Shown: positions 1-8,789 of the stretch, one piece after another | Position numbering within the stretch: position 1 is the stretch's first letter | Layout of the letters: each line of letters opens with the position of its first letter | Source of the DNA: a virus | Length of the DNA: 60,723 nt | IMG/VR virus record: IMGVR_UViG_3300042868_002569 | Coordinates: 1-60,723 of that record | Direction: 5' to 3' (one strand) | The notes under the pieces: model-generated | Database searches by the model: none | What the model saw: only the letters and a program-made list of their open reading frames with translations | What the model was told of the DNA's origin: nothing | Translations under genes and position numbers: made by a program

Positions 1-391
1 TGAAGCCGTTGTTCAATACGTTAGCAGCTTTTACTTGCTTTGTGTACGCCATAGCGCGAGCTAATGCTTTAGTGTAGCGACCAGACAATGAATCATACAA
101 GTTGTCTTCGATAGCCTCTTCAGTCAAGCTGAAGCCTAAAGCGATTGTTTCGTGTGTATAACGAGCTGTAAACGCTTCCTGTGCGTTGTCATATGCCAAT
201 GAAGAACCTTCGTTCTTTACTGGAGCGGCACTAAAGCCTGACAACTTAGTTTCTTCTTCGAACGAACGCTCAGAAGTCTCTGTATCGTAGATTTCTTTGT
301 GTTGTTCACCGTATGTTGCGTACTCAAGTCCGAACAATGCGTTCAATCCTGGTAATAGCTCTTTTAAGAGTTGTGCGCGTGAAATAGCCAT
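1..391 (-). CDS. Major capsid protein, N-terminal part (cut by window edge)
   Basis: The first 130 residues of a protein that runs off the left edge. The start ATG at 389-391 follows an AAGGAG ribosome site. The translation begins MAISRAQLLKELLPGLNALF and contains an acidic, helix-rich stretch ending SLTEEAIEDNLYDSLSGRY. This style is typical of phage major head subunits, in which an N-terminal arm precedes the shell domain. It lies downstream of terminase, portal and scaffold, where the shell protein normally sits. The catalytic or fold-defining part is missing, so the call rests on N-terminal style and gene order. Another major head protein is the only serious alternative. Confidence 0.72.
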   Translation of the reverse strand, partial: MAISRAQLLKELLPGLNALFGLEYATYGEQHKEIYDTETSERSFEEETKLSGFSAAPVKNEGSSLAYDNAQEAFTARYTHETIALGFSLTEEAIEDNLYDSLSGRYTKALARAMAYTKQVKAANVLNNGF

Positions 392-402
392 TTATATGCT
401 CC

Positions 403-1011
403 TTAAGAGAGGTTATTGCCAAGTGTAACTTCTAATTGTGGCTGATTTAGCTTAACGATAACTTCACGGAAGTTAGTTGCGTTAACGGCTGTTTCAGGAA
501 CAACGTCGATTACACGGACTGGAAGAATCGCTGTATTAGCAGCGGAACCTGATATTACTGACAAACCTGAATTACCTGTGGCGTTATTACCTGTGCCAGT
601 AGCAATTGCCATGTTTGTACCTACAACTGCACGTGTTACAGAAGTAACAACGCTTGTATTGCCAGATGTAGTAACTGCGGCTTTAAACGCAGCTTGTGGG
701 TCCAATACTACAAACGCAATAGCGCTTGTAACGCCAGTTGGGTAGTATTGAGCTTGCACAGTTTGACCTGAGCTGTTTACATATTGGCAACCTACAAACA
801 CGCCCAAAGATGGTTGTGCTGTAACGTTATCGCCAATTGCTGATTTTTCTACTACGCCACCAACGACTAGTTTAACAATGTCACCGTTGTAGATTGCTGT
901 TCCGTATGCAGATGTAATTGGAATCTGACGGATAGCGCCGGCATAAGGCATGCCGTCTACACGATTAATTGCTTGAAAGCCGTAGGGAGCAGAAACGGTT
1001 GGATAAGCCAT
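403..1011 (-). CDS. Virion structural protein, possible head decoration protein
   Basis: 202 residues with no signal peptide or membrane segment. It is rich in Gly, Ala, Val and Thr, with alternating hydrophobic residues that suggest beta structure. The N-terminal segment MAYPTVSAPYGFQAINRVDG has the look of phage head-associated proteins. It lies directly before the capsid gene (11 bases apart) in the same operon, with an AAGGAG site ahead of the ATG. I infer a capsid-decorating or stabilising role from position and composition. No enzymatic motif is visible. Confidence 0.55.
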   Translation of the reverse strand: MAYPTVSAPYGFQAINRVDGMPYAGAIRQIPITSAYGTAIYNGDIVKLVVGGVVEKSAIGDNVTAQPSLGVFVGCQYVNSSGQTVQAQYYPTGVTSAIAFVVLDPQAAFKAAVTTSGNTSVVTSVTRAVVGTNMAIATGTGNNATGNSGLSVISGSAANTAILPVRVIDVVPETAVNATNFREVIVKLNQPQLEVTLGNNLS

Positions 1012-1038
1012 TTTTAAAACTCCTTAAAATTAATAAAA

Positions 1039-1488
1039 TTATTTACCTTTACCAAACGACGTTGTGGATTTCTTTTCTGCGAAAAGGGGCATCCTTGGGT
1101 CGTTATCTCTCATAAAACTATTGTCTACAGCTCTCGTTTGGGATTCGGTAACGTTTGCATAATGGTCATTACGCTGTTGAACGAACTCCGCCGGAGTTTT
1201 GCATAACAATAATCCGCCAATCTCAATGTTGTCTTTATAACGACTTGAGGGGTCAGCTAGCAGTTTAAATTTTGGTTGTTCTTCAATACGAACAGGCTCC
1301 CAGCCTTCTCTCATCTTTGCAGATAAATTACGGGGGTCAGCGTTGTTTAGTGTTGAAACACGAATCCAGCGATAAGCGAAACCAGCCTGTTTGTCGGGCT
1401 CAGGGAGAAGGTCTGCAGGCATCCACTGTTTAGGACGCTCGGTTATTTCACGGGTTTCTAACTCACGAGTTAATCTGTTTTCAGCCAT
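1039..1488 (-). CDS. Conserved phage head-operon protein of unknown function
   Basis: 149 residues, mostly polar and charged, with several Trp and Pro residues in the first half (for example RPKQWMPADLLPEPDKQAGF). It has no membrane segment and no motif I can assign. It overlaps the end of the scaffold-like gene by 8 bases and so is translationally coupled to it. The context between scaffold and head protein suggests a head-assembly or head-structural role, which is inference only. Confidence 0.55.
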   Translation of the reverse strand: MAENRLTRELETREITERPKQWMPADLLPEPDKQAGFAYRWIRVSTLNNADPRNLSAKMREGWEPVRIEEQPKFKLLADPSSRYKDNIEIGGLLLCKTPAEFVQQRNDHYANVTESQTRAVDNSFMRDNDPRMPLFAEKKSTTSFGKGK

Positions 1489-2485
1489 TTCGGGCCTCCA
1501 TTTTTAAAAGTTCACGGGCATATTGCTCTGGTGTAAGTCCTAGTTTGCGTGCTAGAGCTATCTGGCTTTGCTTCAAACGAATTTGTTTAGAACTCGTACT
1601 CCGCGTTGCCGGCGCTACAACCGTGCTTGGTTTAGTTTTTGTTTGAGTTTTTTGTGGCTCATCCTCTACATCAACCTTTGTTTGTGGTTCCAAAGTATCA
1701 AAATACTCTGAAAACACCTTACGCATTTCTTTGTCAATGCGTTGGAAATATTGGTCAGTACCAACAAACGTCTTGCCGTACTCATCAATCAATTCTTCAT
1801 GCAGTCCTAGAGCATAAGCAGTCATTGACTTTTTGGGGCCAAACCACTGATTCTTTTCGGTCCACTGCTGGGTTTTTGTGTCCGGCGCAATGGGTTTTTC
1901 CTGCAATTGAGGTATTTGTACCTCATTTTCTTCGTCTTGTAAAGTACTTGGACGGAAATTTTTTACTTTATCTGATTTTATTGCAGCATTGTTTAGTTTA
2001 GCCTGTGCTTCAACAATGCGGTCAGAGTCTCCGGTTTCTAGTGCTTCTTTGTATCCACGCTTGGCTACTTCAAGCTCTAACTCGGTGGCGTTCTGTACGG
2101 TTTCAATGTACGTTTTCTCGCCTGAAGAGTAAGCCTGCTTTAGTTTTTTGTTCTCTTCGATTACTCGTTTTGCTAGGTCAATAGCCTCTTGGCGCTCTCT
2201 GTCTGAAGAATCAGCGCGACGACGCTCGTCATGCCAAACCTTCTTCATTTGAACCATTTTTTCTTTGGCTTCAGCGCTGTACTTATCTAGCTCATCGACA
2301 TCTACTTCAAGCTTTTTGACGGCTTCGATGTCCATTGGCTTACGGCCACGGTCCTCTTCAGGCGTGTCATCGTCAATTTCAATCTCAATTCTGTCTTCTT
2401 CAGCTGAAACTGATACGTTTTTATCTTCTTCAAGCTCATGCGGAAACTTAAATTCCTGCATTCCAAATTCGTTATCTTGGGGCAT
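1481..2485 (-). CDS. Scaffolding-like protein
   Basis: 334 residues. The first 60 residues are strongly acidic. A long charged helical region follows (about 75-170, rich in Glu, Lys, Arg and Ala, coiled-coil like), and the C-terminus is basic (about 290-334, with LARKLGLTPEQYARELLKM). An acidic and helical body with a basic C-terminal capsid-binding tail is the usual design of phage scaffolds. The position between portal and capsid agrees. No protease motif is visible. The call rests on composition and order, not on sequence identity. Confidence 0.68.
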   Translation of the reverse strand: MPQDNEFGMQEFKFPHELEEDKNVSVSAEEDRIEIEIDDDTPEEDRGRKPMDIEAVKKLEVDVDELDKYSAEAKEKMVQMKKVWHDERRRADSSDRERQEAIDLAKRVIEENKKLKQAYSSGEKTYIETVQNATELELEVAKRGYKEALETGDSDRIVEAQAKLNNAAIKSDKVKNFRPSTLQDEENEVQIPQLQEKPIAPDTKTQQWTEKNQWFGPKKSMTAYALGLHEELIDEYGKTFVGTDQYFQRIDKEMRKVFSEYFDTLEPQTKVDVEDEPQKTQTKTKPSTVVAPATRSTSSKQIRLKQSQIALARKLGLTPEQYARELLKMEARNG

Positions 2486-2496
2486 TTTGTGGCTCC

Positions 2497-2892
2497 TTAT
2501 TTACGTTTAATACCGCGCGGGTCATCTACAATACCTTCGACTGAGTCGTCGTTAATAATGCGGAACTCTTTACCATGAATGACTAGTCTTGTGCCGGCGT
2601 TAGGGCGTACAAGGACAAAGTCACCTACCTGACACCAATCCCCTGTAGGGAAACGACTTGCGTCTTTATAGCAATCAGGGCCTTTTGCAACTACAAATAG
2701 CACTGTAGTAAGAACTTCTTCGTATTGCAGGGTTTGGTCTGCTTTTAATATACCGCTGTCGTACTCTTTTTCCTGCTCTGGAATAGCGCATAGGATGCGA
2801 TAACCAGACGGACGTGGTAATTGTGATGCTTTTTCGTCTGCTGTTTGTGGCAGTTCTGTACCGCTTTGTGTAGCGATAATTAGGTCACTCAT
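2497..2892 (-). CDS. GroES-like co-chaperonin
   Basis: 131 residues. The segment PSGYRILCAIPEQEKEYDSG starts the GroES-type fold. SGILKAD fits the mobile loop that contacts GroEL. The C-terminal half holds the family pattern VGDFVLVRPNAGTRLVIHGK followed by FRIINDDSVEGIV. Known family members bind the GroEL ring and close the folding chamber. Here it probably adapts host GroEL for folding of the capsid protein, because the gene sits in the head operon. It has about 30 extra N-terminal residues compared with bacterial GroES. It overlaps the next upstream gene by 8 bases. Confidence 0.8.
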   Translation of the reverse strand: MSDLIIATQSGTELPQTADEKASQLPRPSGYRILCAIPEQEKEYDSGILKADQTLQYEEVLTTVLFVVAKGPDCYKDASRFPTGDWCQVGDFVLVRPNAGTRLVIHGKEFRIINDDSVEGIVDDPRGIKRK

Positions 2893-3082
2893 CAGAGTTC
2901 TCCATAGTTGATTTGAGGTCTGTAACTACTAAACATGCGGCTTCAAGACCTCGTAGTTGTCCGCATGAGTATTTATACTCGTCAAAGGTTGTGCATCCGC
3001 CTCTTGCAATTGCGTCTTGCAAAAGATTGATACGTTCACCGTATTTTTCAAGTAATAAATTTAGGATTTGTGTATCCATCAT
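2885..3082 (-). CDS. Small conserved phage protein next to the portal
   Basis: 65 residues, helical, with two Cys in a motif AIARGGCTTFDEYKYSCGQL. It overlaps the portal gene end by 4 bases (ATGA) and the GroES-like gene by 8 bases. Small proteins of this kind are common beside portal genes of podoviruses, but I know of no function. It may contribute to head assembly. Confidence 0.55.
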   Translation of the reverse strand: MMDTQILNLLLEKYGERINLLQDAIARGGCTTFDEYKYSCGQLRGLEAACLVVTDLKSTMENSDE

Positions 3083-5544
3083 TCACCTTTTTTGTTAGGT
3101 TTTTCCATCTGTGCTTGGTTTTTTGCTATTTCAGAACCAATCCGTAGACCTTCAAGCTGTCCTTTAGATGCAAGTTCTGCTTTATCTTTGGCAACTTTGG
3201 CGCCAACTTGCATTCCAGCAATTTCTTTCTGGGCTGCAATTCTTTCTCTCTCAATGTCTTGCTGGTCGACTTTGGCGGCAGCGTCAATTTGAAGTTTCTT
3301 CTCTTTAATCTCAACTTCCTTAGCTTTAAGCTGCAATTCTTGTTGTTGCAACTGAATAAGTGGGTCTTGCTGCTGTTGTTGAGCCTGTTGTTGCTGTACT
3401 TCAGCTTGATTCTTCTGTAATAGCTGCTGACCTGCTTGGGCAGCCCTTTGAGAAATCTGCATCTCTAGCTCACGTGGGATATCTTCCTCATCACCATCTT
3501 CACTACGAGGAATCTCAATACCCATCATTTGTTCCATCTGTTTCTTATACTCAAAGCCTAAGTGCTCGGCAATGTGCGCCTGCATAGCAGCACCAATCTG
3601 TTGCGCCATTGGTGATTGACCAACTATTTGCATAATCTTAGGGTCTTGCATAGCAGCCATGTGAACGGTGATATGCGCTTGGTGGTCTTGATAGTAGAAA
3701 GCCTTGATTGGTTTCATACTTAAAGCATTTTGGTTCTCAGTAACTGGGTCTTCAGGCTTCTTGTCGCCTTCAAGCTTAATTAGTTTCTGAGCATTCTTAA
3801 TTCCCAACACATCTAGCATCTGACGATGTAGCTGTGCCAAATCATATAGTTGCGGCGCTGACTGGGCTAACTGTAGGGCTGCTTGATACTGAACAACTTT
3901 CTGTGACATTGTTGCAGCATTAGGGTCGCTAACAGGGATGACGTCCACCATGTCGTAATCAGACTGCTTGGCACGGCGAGAGCCAATCTCTGGCTCGTAT
4001 GGGTAGTCGGCTGGTGTGTAATCACGAATGATTTCCTTAAGTAGCTTAAGCTCTTGCTTCATTGAATAGTGCACGCGAGCCTGAACAGCTGACATCACCT
4101 TCAATGTTCTTTCCAAGATAGCAAGCGTAGTACCAACTGGTGAGTTGGCTGACATGTCGCTAATCTTCATATCAGCAGCAGATGCGAAGCGACGACCTTC
4201 TTCTACGATAGTGCCTAAGAGAGAATAGAGGACTTGCGACGGCTCTTTATAAGGAAGAGGTAATACGTTGTCTCGCATCGTTCCGCTTGGGACGTCGACG
4301 TCACGCCATTCTCCTGGGCTAATTGGCGTGTCATCGCCCTTAATTCTAAGTCCACGAGTTTTGAATCCACCAGGTAGATTAGATAAAGTACCAGCATCAA
4401 CAAGCTGACGTATGATAGAAGTGCCAGACTTAGCGAAGGCGCCAACGAGGTGAATAAGACCAAAGCAATAGAAGCCAAAGCCAGGTACATAGCCATAGTG
4501 AACAAAGTGGTTACGCTTTTGCTTCGTCTCGTCCTCAGGGCGCCAATTGCGTCGGATTGATAAGATTGTGCTCGAGCCTTTTTCGATTGTGACGATGTAG
4601 GGGAGCGCGATACCTGTCGGGTTTCCTTCGTCATCTTTGTCCTCATATCCTGGCAAGTCCAAATTAACTTGCATCTCAAGAAGTTTATATCTGTTGTCAG
4701 TAGTAGCCCGGAAGCCTAGCTTCTCAGCAATCTTCTTCTCTACTTCATCTAGTGTGTTGTCTGGCGCGCCTAGGTCAACGTCACGATAGAAGCCAGCGTA
4801 CTGCAAGCGCTTTAGCTCATTCTCAGTCTTGCGCATGACGTGTGTCACGCGGTCAGCTGTTTCTAAGTTAGATGCGCCATACGGCACAACTACGTCTTCG
4901 GCCGGTACAAAAATGGAAGTCTCTCGGTTTAAACCTGGGTCAAAGTAGACCTTCTTAAACGCGTTACCTGATAGACCAAGTCCCCAACACATGCGCTCAT
5001 GCTCGTTGCGATACTCAACCATCACATCTGTAATTCTGTAGTTCATGTCATCCTGAACACGCTCAGCAGCGTCTTTCTTCTCAGGAGTCTCACGTCCAAC
5101 GATTTGTGTCTTAACTGGGCCGGCTGCTGGCAATGTACTCATCACAGTCTCAGCTTGGAACTTAACCAACGCTTCACTTAATAGCGGGTGGTACACGCCA
5201 CAAGCACCTTCCCAAGGCTCAGAACGCTCTTCAATCTGCATACCCAATAGCTCTAAGCCATCAACGTATGTCTGCATCCAATCTTTGCGTGAACCTACGT
5301 CATCGTCGTAGTCACCAATTAAATCACCGGCTAGCTCAGCTAACGCGCCGTCGTCTAGAACATCCGCAATGTTCTCATCAAAGTCATCTTCTTCGTCGTC
5401 TTTCTCGATACGCAAAATGGGCATGCCATCGACGCCAATCTCTACAGACTCTGGGTCTTCAATAGTTATTTCTAAGTCTGGCTCGTCATTTAGAGCTTCT
5501 TCAATTCCTACAGGAGCTGCGTATAAACTTTTTTCAATCGACAT
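3079..5544 (-). CDS. Portal protein
   Basis: 821 residues from the ATG at 5544, which follows AAGGA with a 5-base gap; an upstream in-frame ATG at 5583 lies inside the terminase gene and lacks such a site. The N-terminus is acidic (residues about 15-60), followed by a mixed alpha/beta body. The C-terminal 150 residues are Gln-rich and helical (long runs of QQ, then Lys/Glu-rich helix), like the barrel and coil at the head-inward end of P22-type portals. Length fits the larger podovirus portals. It forms the dodecameric DNA gate and docks the terminase, whose gene lies immediately upstream. Confidence 0.82.
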   Translation of the reverse strand: MSIEKSLYAAPVGIEEALNDEPDLEITIEDPESVEIGVDGMPILRIEKDDEEDDFDENIADVLDDGALAELAGDLIGDYDDDVGSRKDWMQTYVDGLELLGMQIEERSEPWEGACGVYHPLLSEALVKFQAETVMSTLPAAGPVKTQIVGRETPEKKDAAERVQDDMNYRITDVMVEYRNEHERMCWGLGLSGNAFKKVYFDPGLNRETSIFVPAEDVVVPYGASNLETADRVTHVMRKTENELKRLQYAGFYRDVDLGAPDNTLDEVEKKIAEKLGFRATTDNRYKLLEMQVNLDLPGYEDKDDEGNPTGIALPYIVTIEKGSSTILSIRRNWRPEDETKQKRNHFVHYGYVPGFGFYCFGLIHLVGAFAKSGTSIIRQLVDAGTLSNLPGGFKTRGLRIKGDDTPISPGEWRDVDVPSGTMRDNVLPLPYKEPSQVLYSLLGTIVEEGRRFASAADMKISDMSANSPVGTTLAILERTLKVMSAVQARVHYSMKQELKLLKEIIRDYTPADYPYEPEIGSRRAKQSDYDMVDVIPVSDPNAATMSQKVVQYQAALQLAQSAPQLYDLAQLHRQMLDVLGIKNAQKLIKLEGDKKPEDPVTENQNALSMKPIKAFYYQDHQAHITVHMAAMQDPKIMQIVGQSPMAQQIGAAMQAHIAEHLGFEYKKQMEQMMGIEIPRSEDGDEEDIPRELEMQISQRAAQAGQQLLQKNQAEVQQQQAQQQQQDPLIQLQQQELQLKAKEVEIKEKKLQIDAAAKVDQQDIERERIAAQKEIAGMQVGAKVAKDKAELASKGQLEGLRIGSEIAKNQAQMEKPNKKGE

Positions 5545-5552
5545 GATGGTCC

Positions 5553-7091
5553 TTAATAGTATGCTTTCTTGCGTCGCTTCCAATCCGGAGCTTCGTCTTG
5601 CTCATCGGAGTCTAATGTGATAAAACCGCCTCTACGGAATCTTAACAGGGCCTGGGTCATACTGTCTACTAAGTCGTCGTGTTCTCCAGACGGAAAACTT
5701 GCTACTTCCTCAACAAGTTCTTCAGCCCAATTAGTCGCCGGCACCCAAACCCGTCCAGAAGCAAACATATCTGCCACTGAGTTTAGACGCGCAATCTTGT
5801 CACTTCCTTTAGAGGGTACGTACTCCTGTACCGGTATTCCTCTTGCCCTGAGCTCGAACACCAACGGCGCTCCAGACGCTTTCGCCTCGACAATGAGCGC
5901 ATCAGGCTCCCACTCCTTATAGTGCTCAAAGGCGGACTGCTTGAGCTCCGGGAACTCCATCCGTTCTTTGAAACTATTAAGAAGTATGATGTGCGGGACC
6001 ATGACCCCGACGTTGTTCTCCTGATAAAACACACCCCATGTCGTGCACGCACAGTAGTCGCTCCGTTCTGTCTTTAAAAACGCCGTATCCCAGCTCTGAA
6101 TAGTGAACTCACACATCGGTGGGTCGTCGTGCTCCCATATTCTCCACCACTCACGCTTCACAATAGCTGAAACTTCCGAGGTGGGGTTCTGCATGTACTG
6201 CGCCATCCACTTGGAGTTAGGCAACTCATTGCGTAGGGCTACAAGCTCTTCCCGCTTCCAAAACTCAGGCCATAGAGGCACGTCATCGTCAAATAATGCT
6301 GGAAATTCAATGACTTCCCAACCTTCTCCGCTACGTTGTGCATCAGCTTTAATCACTTTACCTGTCAGGTCTTTCTTCGACCAACGGGTCATAACTATAA
6401 TAATAGAGCCACCAGGCTGTAAACGCTGACGCGGGCCTGACGTATACCATTCGTAGGTCTTATCGTACACATCACTATTAGTCTCAGCTAGCGCTGCTTC
6501 CTGTTCCGAGTGAGGGTCGTCAATAATAAGTATGTCCGCACCTTTACCAGTAACTGCGCCGCCAATACCAATCGCAAAATAGTCTCCGCCTTTGTTAGTG
6601 GCCCATCGCCCAGCTGCTTTTGAGTCTGCTTGAAGACCAAGGCTGGGAAATATGCTCTTGTAGATATCAGAGTCCACCAAGTTACGTACTTTCCTACCAA
6701 ATCCCACGGCCAATTCAGCAGTATGTGAGGTTTGGATAACTTTTTTCTCTGGGTATTTACCCAAAAACCAAGCGGGTAACAGATAAGAGGCAAACTCAGA
6801 CTTAGTATGACGAGGAGGCATATTAATAATAAGCCGTTTACACTCTCCACGAGCCACTTTTTCAAATGCTGCAGCCATTTTTTCATGATGTTTTCCATGT
6901 ATGAAGTTAGGCCATACTTTTCTCACAAAGGCCATAAAATCGTCTTGTGCGGTTTCTTTTTCTTTAGCAACCACGGTTGTATCCGTGATTTTTAAGTAGG
7001 AACGGAGCTCCGCCTCGCTTAATTTGTCGAGGTTGTTGTAAAGAAAGACTAAATCTTCCTTAGTTAGCTCTTTATTCGGTGCTATCTGCAT
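5553..7091 (-). CDS. terL: Terminase large subunit
   Basis: 512 residues. The N-terminal ATPase has the Walker A-like motif NMPPRHTKSE (about 90-99) and the Walker B motif ADILIIDDPHSE. The C-terminal RNase H-like nuclease shows SWDTAF, DALIVEAKASG and HDDLVDSMTQAL, supplying the acidic metal-binding residues. It pumps DNA into the prohead through the portal and cuts concatemers. It overlaps the small-subunit gene by 20 bases and ends 9 bases before the portal start. The Arg-His variant of Walker A is normal for this terminase branch. Confidence 0.95.
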   Translation of the reverse strand: MQIAPNKELTKEDLVFLYNNLDKLSEAELRSYLKITDTTVVAKEKETAQDDFMAFVRKVWPNFIHGKHHEKMAAAFEKVARGECKRLIINMPPRHTKSEFASYLLPAWFLGKYPEKKVIQTSHTAELAVGFGRKVRNLVDSDIYKSIFPSLGLQADSKAAGRWATNKGGDYFAIGIGGAVTGKGADILIIDDPHSEQEAALAETNSDVYDKTYEWYTSGPRQRLQPGGSIIIVMTRWSKKDLTGKVIKADAQRSGEGWEVIEFPALFDDDVPLWPEFWKREELVALRNELPNSKWMAQYMQNPTSEVSAIVKREWWRIWEHDDPPMCEFTIQSWDTAFLKTERSDYCACTTWGVFYQENNVGVMVPHIILLNSFKERMEFPELKQSAFEHYKEWEPDALIVEAKASGAPLVFELRARGIPVQEYVPSKGSDKIARLNSVADMFASGRVWVPATNWAEELVEEVASFPSGEHDDLVDSMTQALLRFRRGGFITLDSDEQDEAPDWKRRKKAYY

Positions 7092-7692
7092 CTTTTTTTG
7101 AAGTTGTATCCTCTACATCTGTTACATCTAGCTCTTTTACTAGGTTTTCTGAGTGGGGAACCGTGTTTTTGTCCTCCATTTGAATCAATTTCTCAATCCG
7201 TGAGCGTAAAGCGTCCTTCAATTCGTCTGAAGTTTTGTGTGTAATGGTCAATTCAGCACGTTCTGTGAACAAATCACTTGCTTTGCCGAGTAATTCTAAG
7301 GCTTTTAGTGAGTATTTAGGGTCGTCGTGGTCTGAAATCTCAAGTAATCTATTAGTTACCAGGTTGCGAACTTGTATTTTGTCCTCAATTACCTGCTTAT
7401 CATAGTCACTTATATAATGTCCGAGGCGTAGGGCAACGCCTGTTTTATTTAATTCTTTGCGGATGGTCGATGCTTGTTCTTGGGTTTTCTTTTTGCCCAT
7501 TTGTTCGAACAATTGCTTGGCTTTTTCGTTATCCTCTGCAGTCATATCGAACGTGGCTTCGCCGTCAAGCTCCGCCAACATCATGGCAGTATTAGCTTTG
7601 ACACGAATCTCGTCGTCTATGTCATCCACCATTTGTGGGCGGGCAACGTCTGGTACAGGTTTGTCAAGGTTTGGCTCAACATTAATTGTCAT
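7072..7692 (-). CDS. Terminase small subunit-like protein
   Basis: 206 residues, charged and helical. The middle (about 100-165, around SLKALELLGKASDLFTERAE) resembles the helical part of small terminases that follows the DNA-binding helices. The acidic C-terminal tail could contact the large subunit. It is first in the minus-strand operon and overlaps terL by 20 bases, which is the usual place. No clear helix-turn-helix could be picked by eye, so the assignment leans on context. Confidence 0.68.
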   Translation of the reverse strand: MTINVEPNLDKPVPDVARPQMVDDIDDEIRVKANTAMMLAELDGEATFDMTAEDNEKAKQLFEQMGKKKTQEQASTIRKELNKTGVALRLGHYISDYDKQVIEDKIQVRNLVTNRLLEISDHDDPKYSLKALELLGKASDLFTERAELTITHKTSDELKDALRSRIEKLIQMEDKNTVPHSENLVKELDVTDVEDTTSKKDADSTE

Positions 7693-7709
7693 ACGTAGCC
7701 TTTTGCGTA

Positions 7710-7725
7710 GGTTACAAGCGTAACC
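7710..7725. promoter_or_regulatory. Short perfect inverted repeat at the terminase promoter start
   Basis: GGTTAC-AAGC-GTAACC has 6 bp perfect arms and a 4-base centre. It lies 3-18 bases downstream of the -10 box on the minus strand and before the terminase small-subunit start. It could be a repressor site or a small leader hairpin. Confidence 0.4.
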
Positions 7726-7727
7726 GA

Positions 7728-7757
7728 AGTATATATTAAAAAAATACTATATGCCAA
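7728..7757 (-). promoter_or_regulatory. Promoter for the terminase/head operon
   Basis: On the minus strand, TTGGCA (7752-7757) and TATACT (7728-7733) are separated by 18 bases, matching a bacterial sigma-70 promoter. It faces the small-terminase start at 7692. The inverted repeat GGTTAC-aagc-GTAACC at 7710-7725 lies at the expected transcription start and could be an operator. Confidence 0.6.
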
Positions 7758-7970
7758 CATGGTACCTAATAAAAAGTGACGGGGGGTGTTTCGCTGGCTG
7801 TAGTTTGCTGCGCTGCAACAGAAAAGCGAAGGGGGTGGGGGGTATTTTGAAAACGCGGTATCGCTTGTGCAAAACTGTGTATATATGTGTTGCTAGCATT
7901 GACGGGTCACATTTAGGGGGGCGGGGGTGCGTGGGGCTAACCAGTTATAAGTGTCGCTGGGGTAGCCCAG
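7758..7970. other. Divergent intergenic region with clustered G-runs
   Basis: About 210 bases with no convincing gene between divergent operons. The plus strand carries G-runs unusual for this AT-leaning genome: near 7780-7787, 7829-7840, and four runs of 3-6 G at 7904-7906, 7916-7921, 7923-7927 and 7933-7936. The last group meets the simple G-quadruplex pattern. An in-frame reading of 93 codons through the region has no ribosome site and a poor composition, so I do not call it a gene. Confidence 0.5.
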
Positions 7971-8029
7971 TGGGATATATTTGTCTTAGTGAAATAAATA
8001 CTGGATATATCCCAGTTACCCACTATAAT
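7971..8029 (+). promoter_or_regulatory. Inverted repeat plus -10 element before the first plus-strand gene
   Basis: TGGGATATAT (7971-7980) and ATATATCCCA (8005-8014) form a perfect 10 bp inverted repeat with a 24-base centre. A consensus TATAAT follows at 8024-8029, but no -35 box lies at 16-18 bases. This suggests an activator-dependent promoter or operator for the gene starting at 8084. Confidence 0.5.
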
Positions 8030-8083
8030 TAAAGCGTGGAAGAATGGTTCTTTCACATATAACCTAAAAGGGATTTAATCAAA

Positions 8084-8737
8084 ATGAATGAAACTTTTAA
8101 ACTGAATGACCAGCAAGTAGCTGGCTTTATGGCTTGTGGAGCTACATTTGCTGAAAGTGAAACTGATATCGCTGGGGCTGTTAAAGCTTTTGTTGATTTA
8201 GTTACTGTAGGCAAAAATGGTAGCTGGATTAACGGTAGCTTTGTAGAGGATTTAAACAGCAACAAAGTACATAAAGTACCTGATTTTAATTTGTGGGTAG
8301 CTGGTATGGAAGAGGTAAAGCGTGGATACGCTAAGGTTAAAGGCTTATCAGGTGTTGACAATGAAGCCGTTAAGCAAATGTGGAAGCGATTTACTCGCAA
8401 CGTATCGGAGCAATTCGGTATCACTAAACCAGCTAAACCTACGGATACAGGTAAGGCAAAAGCAGAACAACGTAGCAAGGCTTTAATAGCTAAACAGGAA
8501 TTAGCTAAGCGTGATATTGATGATTTACAGGCTGAGATTATTGAGCTATCCGCTAAGCCATCAAAAGAAAATGTTAAGTTGACTAGCAAATTACTTGATG
8601 CTGTTGCATACAAGCAAAAGGCGGAAAATAAGGATTTTGACGTTGAGATTAAAGCTATTAAAAAGGAAATTAAAGAAAAGGTTACAAAGTGTGATGATTT
8701 ATCTTTATTGCAAGATATCGCTAACATGCTTGATTAA
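8084..8737 (+). CDS. Early protein, paralogue of the 9473-10066 product
   Basis: 217 residues, helical, rich in Lys, Glu and Ala, with no membrane segment. It shares a layout with the product of 9473-10066: an N-terminal segment with F-N/L-D-Q-x, a central motif VKQMWKRFTRNV (about 98-109) followed by GITKP, then KAEQRSKA and a charged coiled C-terminus. An AAAGGGA site precedes the ATG. The function is unknown. The basic central helix could bind nucleic acid. It is the first gene of the plus-strand arm and so is likely expressed very early. Confidence 0.65.
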   Translation: MNETFKLNDQQVAGFMACGATFAESETDIAGAVKAFVDLVTVGKNGSWINGSFVEDLNSNKVHKVPDFNLWVAGMEEVKRGYAKVKGLSGVDNEAVKQMWKRFTRNVSEQFGITKPAKPTDTGKAKAEQRSKALIAKQELAKRDIDDLQAEIIELSAKPSKENVKLTSKLLDAVAYKQKAENKDFDVEIKAIKKEIKEKVTKCDDLSLLQDIANMLD

Positions 8738-8760
8738 CCTATAACTTAGAAAAGGATAGG

Positions 8761-8778
8761 CTGGGGGTAACACCCCAG
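8761..8778 (+). promoter_or_regulatory. Intergenic hairpin between two early genes
   Basis: CTGGGG (8761-8766) and CCCCAG (8773-8778) can pair around a 6-base loop. No U-run follows, so it is not a typical terminator. It lies between the stop at 8737 and the start at 8790 and may affect mRNA stability or translation of the next gene. Confidence 0.4.
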
Positions 8779-8789
8779 TCTAACTGAAT

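Noticed and set aside
7751-8032. A 93-codon plus-strand frame through the G-rich intergenic region
   Set aside because: No ribosome site, composition driven by G-runs and Cys/Gly residues, and it crosses the inverted repeat and promoter-like sequence.
8053-8727. A 224-codon minus-strand frame opposite the first early gene
   Set aside because: It is the shadow of the 8084 gene, has no ribosome site and no coherent composition.
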